Of a stretch of DNA of 64,000 nt, positions 9,071 to 17,159 are shown piece by piece. The stretch's first letter is position 1, and each line of letters opens with the position of its first letter. This DNA is from Phycisphaerales bacterium (GTDB lineage: Bacteria > Planctomycetota > Phycisphaerae > Phycisphaerales > SM1A02): contig JAKVBU010000011.1 of assembly GCA_022446885.1 (NCBI GenBank), forward strand, positions 62,001 through 126,000. The letters run 5' to 3'. The position numbers and the translations under genes were made by a program. The notes under the pieces are model-generated. The model was not told where the DNA came from. It saw only the letters and a list, made by a program, of their open reading frames with translations, and ran no database searches.

Positions 9071-10114
9071 ATGTCGCTCGCACTACCCCAATTCGACCGC
9101 AGCCGACCTGATCCAGCCCCGTCCAGAACACATGGGGCCATGCTGGACAGCCACGGTCGGGTGATTCGAGACCTCAGACTGAGCGTCACTGACAGGTGCA
9201 ACTTCAGATGCACCTACTGCATGGAACCCGACGAGCGATTCCTGCCCAAGCGGTCGCTGTTGAGCCTTCACGACTACCTGCAGATCGTGGATGTCTGCAT
9301 CGGATTGGGCGTTCGCAAGTTGCGACTTACCGGCGGCGAGCCCACGCTCTATGGCGATCTCGATGCGCTCATCGAGCGCGTGGGCCAGCGACAACTCGAC
9401 GACATCGCGCTGACGACCAACGGCTGGTCGCTCGATGCTGATCGAGCCGCCACCTGGCGAGCCGCCGGGCTCAACCGGATCACCTTCTCGCTCGACACAT
9501 TGCGAGAGGATCGCATGGCGGCCATCACACGTTCGACGACCTCCGTCGAGACGGTGCTGTCGTCGATTGAGACTGCCCGGCAGGCTGGATTCCCGAGACC
9601 CAAAGTAAACGTGGTCATGCAACGAGGGGTGAATGACGATGAGGCGATCGACTTCGCCCAACTGGCCCGCGAGCGCGATCTCGATGTTCGCTTCATCGAG
9701 TTCATGCCTCTTGACTCGGGCCGCCACTGGGATCGCGACATCGTCGTCACCGCTGCTGAAACTCGCAGCGCCATTGAAGCGGCACTGCCGCTACAGCCAG
9801 TAGACGCCCTGCATGACGCCCAGACCAGCGTGAACATGGCCTTTGCTGATGTCGCCCCTGGTCGAATTGGGTTCATTGCCCCGGTCTCGGCACCCTTCTG
9901 TGGCGCGTGCAATCGACTGCGGGTTACAGCTGAGGGCATGGTTCGCCCCTGCCTGTTTTCCCGTCGGGAGTGGAATCTGCGTCCGATGCTTGGCGACGCA
10001 GCATCACTGGCCGCCTTCCTGCAAGACGTCACGTGGACCAAACAGGCCGGTCACGGCATCGGCTCCGAGGCCTTTGAGCAACCTGAGCGGGGCATGCGAG
10101 CCATCGGCGGCTGA
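9071..10114 (+). CDS. moaA: GTP 3',8-cyclase MoaA (molybdopterin synthesis)
   Basis: At 347 residues, this is a radical SAM enzyme that makes 3',8-cyclo-GTP, the first step of molybdenum cofactor synthesis. The N-terminal cluster motif is CNFRCTYCM; the C-terminal cluster cysteines are in CGACNRLRVTAEGMVRPCLF; the chain ends in Gly-Gly, which the MoaA reaction needs. TGGEPTLY is the SAM-binding GGE motif. The start could be 9071 or the in-frame ATG at 9140; the first leaves an unusual Pro/Arg-rich leader of about 20 residues. The partner moaC is not in the window. Confidence 0.95.
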   Translation: MSLALPQFDRSRPDPAPSRTHGAMLDSHGRVIRDLRLSVTDRCNFRCTYCMEPDERFLPKRSLLSLHDYLQIVDVCIGLGVRKLRLTGGEPTLYGDLDALIERVGQRQLDDIALTTNGWSLDADRAATWRAAGLNRITFSLDTLREDRMAAITRSTTSVETVLSSIETARQAGFPRPKVNVVMQRGVNDDEAIDFAQLARERDLDVRFIEFMPLDSGRHWDRDIVVTAAETRSAIEAALPLQPVDALHDAQTSVNMAFADVAPGRIGFIAPVSAPFCGACNRLRVTAEGMVRPCLFSRREWNLRPMLGDAASLAAFLQDVTWTKQAGHGIGSEAFEQPERGMRAIGG

Positions 10115-10150
10115 ATACCCAGCGCCTCCACGCCCGGGCGACTTCTTGGG

Positions 10151-10156
10151 TAGGCT
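10151..10156 (+). promoter_or_regulatory. Candidate -10 for DUF368 gene
   Basis: TAGGCT followed by 9 bases and then the ATG at 10166; the leader would be about 3 bases. The same hexamer precedes glxK and dut. Confidence 0.4.
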
Positions 10157-10165
10157 GCCGCCCCA

Positions 10166-11140
10166 ATGATCTCTCTCATGACTGCAGTTCGATGCCTCAT
10201 CGGCGGTGTTCTGATGGGGCTGGCGAATCTTGTCCCAGGTATCAGCGGCGGCACCATGCTGCTGGCCTGTGGGGTCTATCGGCGGTTCGTGGACGCCGTT
10301 GCCCGAGTCACCACCTTCCGCTGGTCGATGCAGGCCCTGGCTGTGCTCGCCGTGATTGCAACTGGCGCGGGGGCCGCGATCCTGCTGGGGGCGGGTCTTG
10401 TCAGCGAATTGGTGATCGAAAACCGTTGGGGCACATTCAGCGTGTTCCTGGGTCTGACGCTGGGTGGCATTCCGCTGGTCTGGTCGCTGGTGAAGCCCTG
10501 GCGGACCTCGTCAATCATCACCTGCCTCATCGCAGTTCTCGCCATGGCCCTGCTCGCCTTTGCCCCCGCATCGCTTGGGGCGCAGGCTGGTTCGAATTGG
10601 GTCCTCCTGTTCATCGCTGGCCTGCTGGGCGGCGCAGCCATGGTGCTGCCCGGACTCAGCGGGGCCTACCTGCTGCTCATCCTCGGCCAGTACGTGGTCA
10701 TTCTCAGTTCGATTGAAATGTTGCTCGAAGGTGGCTCGATGGGCGAGGCGATGCGTGTCTTGGTGCCGGTAGGGTGCGGCGCCGTGGTGGGCATCGTTGG
10801 CATCAGCAATCTGATGAAGTGGCTCCTGCAGCGATTCCCCCACGGCACACATGGGTTCCTGTTGGGGTTGCTGGCAGGTGCCGTCTTTGGCCTGTGGCCG
10901 TTCTACGAGTACCGCACGCCTGATGTAGGGCAGGTCATTCGAGGGCAGGAAGTCACCCAGGACTGGATTGACACGCCCAAAAACCGCAAGCACTGGCCCA
11001 CAGCCGTGTTTTCGCCCTCTGGAGGGCAAGTGGCAGGCGCCTTCGCACTTGGGCTCATCGGATTCGCCGGATCGGTCTCCATTGGCCGCCTGGGGGCCCG
11101 GGAGGCCTCTGGTGAGGGCGTCACGACTAAACGCAACTGA
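10166..11140 (+). CDS. DUF368 polytopic membrane protein, probable polyprenyl-phosphate transporter
   Basis: It has 324 residues, with about eight to ten hydrophobic helices. The family hallmark is near the N-terminus (GLANLVPGISGGTM) and is repeated in inverted form around LPGLSGAYLLLILGQY near residue 170. DUF368 proteins have been shown in other bacteria to recycle undecaprenyl phosphate across the inner membrane for wall and surface glycan synthesis; transfer of that role here is by family. A loop after residue 245 (GQVIRGQEVTQDWIDTPKNR) is soluble. The gene stands alone, and its transcript could read into the small-RNA island downstream. Confidence 0.88.
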   Translation: MISLMTAVRCLIGGVLMGLANLVPGISGGTMLLACGVYRRFVDAVARVTTFRWSMQALAVLAVIATGAGAAILLGAGLVSELVIENRWGTFSVFLGLTLGGIPLVWSLVKPWRTSSIITCLIAVLAMALLAFAPASLGAQAGSNWVLLFIAGLLGGAAMVLPGLSGAYLLLILGQYVVILSSIEMLLEGGSMGEAMRVLVPVGCGAVVGIVGISNLMKWLLQRFPHGTHGFLLGLLAGAVFGLWPFYEYRTPDVGQVIRGQEVTQDWIDTPKNRKHWPTAVFSPSGGQVAGAFALGLIGFAGSVSIGRLGAREASGEGVTTKRN

Positions 11141-11214
11141 CTGTCACCACGGTGATTGGCACTGCTGCCACAAAAAATGACTGCGAATGTGCCCCATGAG
11201 CAAACCCGGGGCTG

Positions 11215-11328
11215 GTAGTGGCGTATCAAAGGCACATCGCTGGTGATCAAACACGCCAGCAACCTCATCTCGCTCCTCTCTCCTCTCTCCACCAACGGCC
11301 CCGTGCAAACGGGGCCGTTGGTGTTTTT
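11215..11328 (+). ncRNA. Candidate small RNA A with C/U-rich tract and terminator
   Basis: This stretch cannot be coding across its 3' half because it ends in a perfect 15-bp hairpin and U run. Ahead of the hairpin is a tract of about 22 bases (11269-11290) made almost only of C and U, rich in CUCCUCUC, which could pair with AGGAG-type ribosome binding sites. A second copy with the same order of elements lies about 275 bases downstream. The 5' end is a guess: GTAGT at 11215 is where visible similarity with copy B begins. An alternative is that it is merely the 3' UTR of the DUF368 mRNA. Confidence 0.5.
11290..11328 (+). terminator. Rho-independent terminator A
   Basis: Perfect inverted repeat: the left arm at 11290-11304 and right arm at 11309-11323 pair over 15 bases around a GCAA tetraloop, followed by five T at 11324-11328. 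The orientation is plus strand only; there is no matching T run on the other side. It is far stronger than anything seen after other genes in the window. Confidence 0.9.
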
Positions 11329-11487
11329 GAGCCCCAAAGCTGGGATGGTGGGCGGCTCAGAACAGACGCTGCCCACGACACAGCCGCCGCCTGCACAGAT
11401 TGAGCCCTGCTTCAACGGCGTTTCTGGCCCAAAAACAGCGACTGTCAGAAAATTCGCACTGAAGCCACACATCCCAGCGAGTGCTCC
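11329..11487 (+). other. Spacer between the two candidate small RNAs
   Basis: I see no ORF with a family match and no clear promoter hexamer. If copy B is transcribed independently its promoter must lie here; TTGGGG and similar weak boxes are not convincing. Confidence 0.5.
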
Positions 11488-11620
11488 GTAGTTGGGGGTG
11501 AAGCCAATGACAGGCACCTGCAAGACGCCTGAACAAGATCATTCGCTTCCTCTCTCCTACTCGACTCCTCTCCTCATCTCCAACCATCGGCCCTGCTTAG
11601 GCAGGGCCGATGGTGTTTTT
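11488..11620 (+). ncRNA. Candidate small RNA B, paralogue of A
   Basis: Similar to copy A in order and sequence: GTAGT, a CAA-ACGCC-CAA-CAT-CGCT series, CCTCTCTCC, a longer C/U tract (11547-11582) and a hairpin plus U run. The stem sequences differ at several positions yet both pair perfectly, so the structure is kept while sequence drifts, as expected of a duplicated RNA gene. The function is unknown; the C/U tract could act as an anti-Shine-Dalgarno seed. A tandem terminator arrangement is the alternative. Confidence 0.5.
11583..11620 (+). terminator. Rho-independent terminator B
   Basis: A 14-bp perfect stem (11583-11596 with 11601-11614) with a TTAG loop, then G and five T at 11616-11620. 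Compared with terminator A the stem shows paired changes, for example GCCCCGT against GCCCTGC, with compensating changes on the other arm. Confidence 0.9.
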
Positions 11621-11862
11621 CTCCCTCGCCTATCTCACTGCCCTTGGATCACCTGTTGTCGCCAGCAATGAAGCAATCGCCCCCTTCCGCCTCCACCCCG
11701 CGTTGGCAACTTGCGGAGGCCAATGAACAAACACGCTCGTCGAACACCCCGTGCAGCGCCTGATTCGGGCTGTTTGGCCCCAATAGTGAAGCACGCTGCC
11801 GTGACTGGCCGAGATTGCCTGCGGAGACTGACCCTCCGCCATGGACGGCTTCGGGAGCAGCG
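11621..11862. other. Non-coding stretch before small hypothetical gene
   Basis: No ORF with a plausible product on either strand and no third hairpin. A minus-strand ORF of 145 codons spans this region and the next gene but has no recognisable protein character. Confidence 0.4.
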
Positions 11863-12126
11863 ATGACAGAGGCAAAACGACTGCGAGCCAAGGCGCAGCA
11901 TCTTCGCAAGCATCTCCTGCAGCAACAGGAGATGCTCGATGCGTCGCTTGCGGCAAACGGAACGGATGACCCGATTCGGCATGTCACCGGCCGCTCTTCG
12001 CTGGAGCAGGCCATCGAGTCAACCAACGAGATGATCCGCAGCATCGATCGCATCCTGCACGAGGAGGTGCCGGCACCGATCGTCACTTCGGTGCGAGGAT
12101 TTTCGAGGCTTCGCGTGGGCGCCTGA
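11863..12126 (+). CDS. Small hypothetical coiled-coil-like protein
   Basis: A protein of 87 residues. Start ATG 11863 has GGGAG five bases upstream, better than the in-frame ATG at 11815. The protein is predicted from composition to be two helices: a basic N-terminal one (KRLRAKAQHLRKHLLQQQEML) and a second one (SLEQAIESTNEMIRSIDRIL) separated by a short turn, ending in a Val-rich tail. No family is recognised. It has no membrane segment. It could be a small regulatory or structural protein; that it is a gene at all rests on the ribosome site and helical pattern. Confidence 0.55.
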   Translation: MTEAKRLRAKAQHLRKHLLQQQEMLDASLAANGTDDPIRHVTGRSSLEQAIESTNEMIRSIDRILHEEVPAPIVTSVRGFSRLRVGA

Positions 12127-12174
12127 GCCCTTCGACCTCATCACGCCAATCTCTGCATCGGCGCCCCCTCCTGC

Positions 12175-12180
12175 TAGGCT
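12175..12180 (+). promoter_or_regulatory. Candidate -10 for leaderless dut
   Basis: TAGGCT followed by 7 bases and then the ATG at 12188. The preceding small gene ends 49 bases upstream of this hexamer. Confidence 0.45.
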
Positions 12181-12187
12181 TCGAAGC

Positions 12188-12634
12188 ATGTCCATTCGAC
12201 CGACGTTGGCCGTGCAGAAGTTGCACCAGAATGCCCAAGTGCCTCGCCTGCAAAGCGAAGGCGCCGCCGGCATGGACCTCCACGCCTGCCTCGATCAACC
12301 CATCACAATTGCTCCAGGCGACATTCACCGCATCAGCATTGGCATCGCCATCGCGCTGCCAGCGGGACATGAGGGGCAAGTTCGCCCTCGCTCAGGGCTC
12401 GCCTCTCGCCATGGCATCACGTTACCCAATGCCCCTGGAACCATCGATGAGGATTATCGCGGCGAAGTACAGGTGCCCCTCATCAATCTCGGGCGAGAGC
12501 CATTCACGATCGAGCCGGGCATGCGCATCGCCCAACTTGTCATTGCACCTGTGACTCAATGCGATTCGATTGAAGTGTCCTCGCTGGACGCAACCGCGCG
12601 CGGCAGGAGTGGATTCGGTTCGACCGGCGTCTGA
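12188..12634 (+). CDS. dut: dUTP diphosphatase (trimeric dUTPase)
   Basis: The enzyme, of 148 residues, hydrolyses dUTP to dUMP and pyrophosphate, keeping uracil out of DNA and feeding thymidylate synthesis. All five trimeric dUTPase motifs are visible: AGMDLHA, RPRSGLA, NAPGTIDEDYRGE with the catalytic Asp and the uracil-selecting Tyr, RIAQLVI, and the C-terminal RGRSGFGSTG arm. Full length. It is convergent with the deacetylase gene, with 2 bases between the two stops. Confidence 0.97.
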   Translation: MSIRPTLAVQKLHQNAQVPRLQSEGAAGMDLHACLDQPITIAPGDIHRISIGIAIALPAGHEGQVRPRSGLASRHGITLPNAPGTIDEDYRGEVQVPLINLGREPFTIEPGMRIAQLVIAPVTQCDSIEVSSLDATARGRSGFGSTGV

Positions 12635-12636
12635 AC

Positions 12637-13317
12637 CTACAGCGGTAGCCGGTCAAGGCCACTGAGCCCCAATGGCTCCTTGGCGAAGAAGGGTTCAGCT
12701 GCATTGGTTCCGATTCGGCTTCCGTAGAAGTGATTTGCGCTGGCAAGCCAGTCAACCACTCGGCGGTTCTTCTCGGGCAGAACGAATTGCGTCTCATAGG
12801 CGAGGATTGAGGCGCGTTTGCAGTCTTCAAAGCCGGTGATGTCCAGCAGAAAGGACGGCTGAGGAATCACCCGCAGGTGGGTGCAGTAATAGTGAAAGAG
12901 CCAGCGCGGATACACGGGCTCACCGGGTAGGTCGATCTTGGTCAGTTTGGCGTCGAAGCGAGCGTCTTCCACAATTCGGGTTGTCGCCCGATGATCGGGG
13001 TGCGCATCCTCAGGGTGCGGCACGAAGAGCACATCCGGCTGATGTTCTCGAATGATGCCGGCGACCGCGTGCCTCGCCTCAAGCGTGTGCGTCACACTGC
13101 GATTGGGCAGCCCGACCTGCACTCTCGACACCCCGAGCACTTGGGCAGCCACGCTCGCCTCTTTCGCCCGTGTGATGGGATCGCCGTAGGGTGTGGGCTC
13201 GCCATCGGTCATGTCCACCAAGACGACGTCGTGCCCCTCGCTGGCCATGCGGGCGATCGTTCCGCCCATGCCTAGTTCTTGATCGTCAGGATGGGGGCCG
13301 AAGACGAGTACACGCAT
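12637..13317 (-). CDS. bshB1: PIG-L family deacetylase, probable BshB1 (bacillithiol synthesis)
   Basis: A zinc-dependent N-acetyl hydrolase of 226 residues. Metal ligands are in PHPDDQELG near the N-terminus and in HPEDAHPDHR near residue 105. The C-terminal HFYGSRIGTNAAEPFFAKEPLGL matches BshB1 enzymes, which deacetylate GlcNAc-malate on the way to the thiol bacillithiol. Neighbouring genes do not include bshA or bshC, so the pathway cannot be confirmed here; a general GlcNAc-conjugate deacetylase is the alternative. A hypothetical gene precedes it by 14 bases. Confidence 0.87.
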   Translation of the reverse strand: MRVLVFGPHPDDQELGMGGTIARMASEGHDVVLVDMTDGEPTPYGDPITRAKEASVAAQVLGVSRVQVGLPNRSVTHTLEARHAVAGIIREHQPDVLFVPHPEDAHPDHRATTRIVEDARFDAKLTKIDLPGEPVYPRWLFHYYCTHLRVIPQPSFLLDITGFEDCKRASILAYETQFVLPEKNRRVVDWLASANHFYGSRIGTNAAEPFFAKEPLGLSGLDRLPL

Positions 13318-13331
13318 GGGTCAATGGTAGG

Positions 13332-14492
13332 TCAAGCCCCGGCGCGGCGACGCTCCAGCATTCGCTGCGCCTCCGTCATGGACGGCACCGTGTGCAAGTC
13401 GATGGGTGACTCCATGCCCATCGATTCGGCTCGCAGCAACTCCACCTCGGACACATCACCCTCTGCAATCAACGATTCGATCAAATCGTCTGCCAGTAGA
13501 TCGCCGGACAATTCTCCAACGCGACGCATGCGATCCAGCAGGGCCACTGTCTGTGCGTCCGGAAGCGAACGACCGACCTGTGCCACGATCGATCGCCCCA
13601 GCCGATTGAGACGGAGGTCATCAGCCTGCAGCAGCGCGCGCGATGTCTCCAAGGCCGGGCCATGGGCCACCAGCAAATCGATTGCCCGTCGCACCTGCTG
13701 CGTTTCGACCGCCTCCGCAACCGACGCCCGCAGCTGCTTCATGGCATCGGTGGCATCACGCACGCGAAGATCGTCGAGCGCAGCCAACGCACGTGCTGCC
13801 CCTAGCCGACGCTCCACTCGACTGAACAAGATGGTGGAACCTGGGTGAAGCAGCGGGTCATCAACACGTTCCAGCCAGTGCCTGGCCATCGCCAGCCCCT
13901 CAACGGCATCAGCCGCTTCAGTCAGAACAGCGATTCGGTCGATTCGGTCTCTTCCATCGGGAAACGCATCCTTCCCAGTTCGTCGAGCAGCTTCCACTGC
14001 CCGATCCATCGCAGCATCTACAAGCGGCGAACTGGGATTGAATGCCGGCAGTTCGCGCTGCAATGCGTCAATGGCACCCTTGTGGCGAAGTCGCCGGGCG
14101 AGTTCCTCAAACGGACCCATGCGATTGCCGGTGCGCCGCTTGGGAACCAGCAGCACCGCTGCAACGCCCGGAAGGGTGGCAGCCTGCGAGTACGAACTCA
14201 ATTGCGCATCGACCGCATCGCAGAATGCAGACATCTCATCTGGATCGAGATGGCCGTCATGCTTGATTGAGTGCTCGATCTGATTGAGCGCATCAATCCA
14301 TGCGGCGGCCAACGCCAATTGTGGCCCTGGAGAGTCTCCATGGTCGAGCAACCCTGCCGCCAGCAGTTCACAGAGCGAGGCCATCACCCGCGCCCGCAGG
14401 CCATCATCGGAACCCTCGACGATGTCCGCCTCGTGCCGCTCTCGACGAGCACGCAGCATCCCCAGGTCGCGCCTGACCCAGGCGGGCGCCAT
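13332..14492 (-). CDS. Hypothetical helical protein downstream of truA
   Basis: A protein of 386 residues without signal peptide or membrane helix. It is largely alpha-helical by eye, with many Leu/Ala/Arg heptad-like stretches and short repeated units (DALNQIEHSIK, ALAALDDLRVRD, LLQADDLRLNRL). The ATG at 14492 overlaps the truA stop as TGATG, so it is translated after truA; the GTG at 14495 is also possible. No family is recognised. Its place in the truA-bshB1 run suggests a housekeeping role, but nothing more can be said. Confidence 0.7.
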   Translation of the reverse strand: MAPAWVRRDLGMLRARRERHEADIVEGSDDGLRARVMASLCELLAAGLLDHGDSPGPQLALAAAWIDALNQIEHSIKHDGHLDPDEMSAFCDAVDAQLSSYSQAATLPGVAAVLLVPKRRTGNRMGPFEELARRLRHKGAIDALQRELPAFNPSSPLVDAAMDRAVEAARRTGKDAFPDGRDRIDRIAVLTEAADAVEGLAMARHWLERVDDPLLHPGSTILFSRVERRLGAARALAALDDLRVRDATDAMKQLRASVAEAVETQQVRRAIDLLVAHGPALETSRALLQADDLRLNRLGRSIVAQVGRSLPDAQTVALLDRMRRVGELSGDLLADDLIESLIAEGDVSEVELLRAESMGMESPIDLHTVPSMTEAQRMLERRRAGA

Positions 14493-15310
14493 CACGCCTC
14501 AGCCCGCTGGCGGGCCAGTTGCTTCTGGCGACCGCAGCCTGGTTCGCCATAGCGAATCCACTGCAGACACAATCCCTCGGGAGGCATGGTCATGCCCGCC
14601 TGGTCGCGTCGAGTTGACGCCAATGTCGCCGGGATCGAATCGACAGCCCGCCGACCAGAACCGATCTCAATCAGTGTTCCCGCGATGATGCGCACCATGT
14701 TCCAGAGGAAGCCCTCGCCCGAAACATCGATCTGAACCCGGCCCTCGCTTGTTGCCTCGACCGTGCAGGCGTGCACCTCTCGAGTCGTTGACTCACGCGT
14801 CTGGTTCACACGGGTGAACGCCGCAAAATCGTGCCGGCCAACGATGTCGCCGGCAGCCTGCTGCATCAGACGCACGTTGAGATCGTGCGCGGTCCAGGCC
14901 GTGTAGAACCGATCAAACAACGGCCGAGTGCTGGCCTCGCGTCGCCCATGCGCAATGCAGTATCGATAGCCCTTGGCCTCGACGTCACCGATGATGTTGA
15001 AGGCTTCGGGCACAACCTCTGCCTTCAGTACCTGGATGTCATCCGGAAGCCTCGATGTGACCGCAGCAGGCAATCGCTCCAAGGGGACGGGGCTCTCGCC
15101 GTCAAAGGCTGCGACCTGCCCCACAGCATGCACACCTGAATCGGTACGCGAGGCGCCGAACACATTGACCGGTGATCGCAGAACGGCTCGCACCGCCTCC
15201 TCCAGCACACCTTGAGCCGTACGCAACGGCGGTGCACCGGGCGGATGCTGCTTCTGCCAGCCATGGAAGGCCGTTCCGTCGTATGCCACCGTCAGCTTGT
15301 ACCGCGGCAT
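14492..15310 (-). CDS. truA: tRNA pseudouridine(38-40) synthase TruA
   Basis: The enzyme has 272 residues. It isomerises U38-U40 in the tRNA anticodon arm. The catalytic Asp is in GASRTDSGVHAVGQVAAF; AYDGTAFHGWQ at the N-terminus, KGYRYCIAHG and FLWNMVRIIAGTLIEIGSGR are the remaining family blocks. Full length. It follows the P-loop gene by 9 bases and overlaps the next gene by one, so the three form a transcription unit. Confidence 0.96.
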   Translation of the reverse strand: MPRYKLTVAYDGTAFHGWQKQHPPGAPPLRTAQGVLEEAVRAVLRSPVNVFGASRTDSGVHAVGQVAAFDGESPVPLERLPAAVTSRLPDDIQVLKAEVVPEAFNIIGDVEAKGYRYCIAHGRREASTRPLFDRFYTAWTAHDLNVRLMQQAAGDIVGRHDFAAFTRVNQTRESTTREVHACTVEATSEGRVQIDVSGEGFLWNMVRIIAGTLIEIGSGRRAVDSIPATLASTRRDQAGMTMPPEGLCLQWIRYGEPGCGRQKQLARQRAEA

Positions 15311-15319
15311 GTGTGTATC

Positions 15320-16453
15320 TCAATGGCCGAAGAGCGACCCGGGCTGAGCGAACATTCCAGCGGACTCGAAGTACTCCAATGCCGCATCGACATCGGGGAA
15401 GATCTTCGTAGCCGTCTCGGTGATGAATGGCGAAGGGGCCTTCGCCGGCTTCCACACGACGTAGACCTCTTTGGTGTGCTCCCATGCGTGCTGCAGTTCT
15501 CGCTCCACACCAGATGAGAGGCCGGGGATTCCCCCGGGCAACTCCGGCACCAGCGACACGATCATGTCGCTCTGATCGATGAGTTTGAAGTCACGCATGT
15601 AGATTTGGCCATCTACATCACCGGCGATGTCGAGCACTTCACGCACCCGCACCTTCACATCGGTGCCTTCCCGACCACCGAATGCGTGCGGCGTGACATC
15701 CAGCCAATCCTTGCCGTCTTTGGCTGCCTCGATGGCCCGATCGAGCAGCAGTTTTTCATCGACATCTGCGGGATCAAACGTAATGAAGTGCTCGGCCAAG
15801 GCGGCTCGGAACCGACCGATCTCCTCGAGCACATCAGGCATGTCTACAACATGACTCATGGGAAACGACGGATACACCTTCCGCATCTCCGGACGAGTGA
15901 TCAGCCTCGCGCAAGTGTTCACAGTGTCTTGCTCACGGCCGCGGCTGAGAATGTAGAAGCGATCGCGGCAGCCCATGGCCGCGGCCAGCAGCTCGGTCAC
16001 GATGATCTCTTCCTCACGCCAAACGATGCAGTCTTTCAAGGTGGCGTCGATCTCGTGCCCCTGATGCAGTCGGTGGTGCACCATCTCAATGTTGTCCAGC
16101 AGGCAGATGAACATGTCTGGCTTGAGCATTTCCATCTGGTCGAAGTCGAAGGCGCTGAACAGCCCATGCCGCCAGCGGAAGGTGGCATGTGTGTTCACCA
16201 CGACATCGGGGTGTTCCGATGCTGGCGACGTCTGTGAGATGATGTCCTTGAATGCTGCTCGGCGTAAGGTTGCCAATCGGCTCAGGGGAAGATCAAGGAT
16301 TCGCCCGTCGCGAATGTCGGGCGCCTCACGGTACATCATGTCGCCCACGTGGAACGACTCGATCGGCCTGCCTCGTTCGGCGCACACTGACTGGACGGCT
16401 TCCAGATAGGGCTTCTTGTCGATCCCGATCTGCCCGGTAATGACTGCTCGCAT
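15320..16453 (-). CDS. P-loop kinase-like protein with C-terminal deoxyribosyltransferase-like domain
   Basis: A protein of 377 residues. The N-terminus (MRAVITGQIGIDKKPY) is a nucleotide-binding loop of the GxxGxxKK kind, as in adenylate-kinase-like and dNK-like proteins; DMFICLLDNIEMVHHRL and later segments fit a nucleotide kinase fold. Residues about 290-377 (DFKLIDQSDMIVSLVPE, then SGVERELQHAWEHTKEVYVV) have the pattern of nucleoside 2-deoxyribosyltransferases: Asp on a substrate loop, then GxxxE before a helix. Start ATG 16453 has GGAGG 8 bases upstream; longer ORF starts lack support. The true function is unknown; nucleotide salvage or nucleotide-signal handling is inference. Confidence 0.6.
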   Translation of the reverse strand: MRAVITGQIGIDKKPYLEAVQSVCAERGRPIESFHVGDMMYREAPDIRDGRILDLPLSRLATLRRAAFKDIISQTSPASEHPDVVVNTHATFRWRHGLFSAFDFDQMEMLKPDMFICLLDNIEMVHHRLHQGHEIDATLKDCIVWREEEIIVTELLAAAMGCRDRFYILSRGREQDTVNTCARLITRPEMRKVYPSFPMSHVVDMPDVLEEIGRFRAALAEHFITFDPADVDEKLLLDRAIEAAKDGKDWLDVTPHAFGGREGTDVKVRVREVLDIAGDVDGQIYMRDFKLIDQSDMIVSLVPELPGGIPGLSSGVERELQHAWEHTKEVYVVWKPAKAPSPFITETATKIFPDVDAALEYFESAGMFAQPGSLFGH

Positions 16454-16472
16454 GGCGGTCCTCCAGCGGGCG

Positions 16473-16478
16473 ATTCTA
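16473..16478 (-). promoter_or_regulatory. Candidate -10 of the P-loop/truA operon
   Basis: TAGAAT on the minus strand, 19 bases before ATG 16453. The leader of about 12 bases includes GGAGG. The hexamer lies against the stop of the upstream VTT-domain gene. Confidence 0.4.
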
Positions 16479-17159
16479 TCAGGGCGTCGTGGTCGATCGC
16501 TGCTTGCGTAGCCATCGCATGCGTGCCCGAGGTGCCCCTTCCCGGCGAAGACGGCGGACAATCAGCGTCATGAACACCGCCACGGCGATCAGCACGCCGC
16601 CGGCAATGGACCACTCAAGCACGGCGAATCCATCACGTGACGCAAGACCTCGCCCCACGAGCACCCCGAACCCCAACTGCATGGGGGCGGTCAGCAACAC
16701 ACATCCCCAGGTGGCAAGACAGAAGTGCAGCCGTTTCAGATGCATCAAGCCAGCAACGGTGATCACTGGCGTCCGCCCGCCGGGCACAAATCGCGCGGCC
16801 ACGATGGCCCATACGCCCCGCTGGTCAATCTGGTGCTTCACCTGTAGCAAGCGACGCGGGTGCAGTGCCCGCCTTACCCGCCTGCGATGCAACAACCTGT
16901 TGCCGAAGTGGTAGCACAACATGAACCAGATGATGTCGGCAGTCGTGACACCGGCCCAGGATGCGATGAGCGTCGGCACCCAGACTTCCGGGCCCAGCGC
17001 ATTGGGGCCCATTGACGCCTCTCCGATGATGATGCCGGCCGCGATGTTGACCGGGTCCTCACCAATGGGAATGCCCACTGCACTGGCCATCAGCAACATG
17101 AACACGATCAGCGGCAGTACCGCCTGATACTCACGCAGAAACTCTTCAACAAAGCCCAT
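16479..17159 (-). CDS. VTT-domain (DedA/SNARE-associated) membrane protein 1
   Basis: The protein has 226 residues. It has the DedA/VTT architecture: an N-terminal helix, a hairpin entering the membrane with GIPIGEDPVN, and the family motif ARFVPGGRTPVITVAGL. DedA members act in lipid carrier recycling and membrane homeostasis. Start ATG 17159 overlaps the stop of the upstream paralogue (TGATG). The C-terminal basic tail ends RARMRWLRK, nearly the same as the tail of the paralogue, showing common origin. The N-terminus is shorter than in the paralogue. It is the downstream member of a two-gene operon. Confidence 0.88.
   Translation of the reverse strand: MGFVEEFLREYQAVLPLIVFMLLMASAVGIPIGEDPVNIAAGIIIGEASMGPNALGPEVWVPTLIASWAGVTTADIIWFMLCYHFGNRLLHRRRVRRALHPRRLLQVKHQIDQRGVWAIVAARFVPGGRTPVITVAGLMHLKRLHFCLATWGCVLLTAPMQLGFGVLVGRGLASRDGFAVLEWSIAGGVLIAVAVFMTLIVRRLRREGAPRARMRWLRKQRSTTTP

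Noticed and set aside
10903-11523. Minus-strand ORF of 206 codons
   Set aside because: It runs through a perfect terminator hairpin and through the antisense of the DUF368 gene.
11649-12086. Minus-strand ORF of 145 codons
   Set aside because: No protein pattern; the plus-strand gene at 11863 has a ribosome site and a helical pattern.
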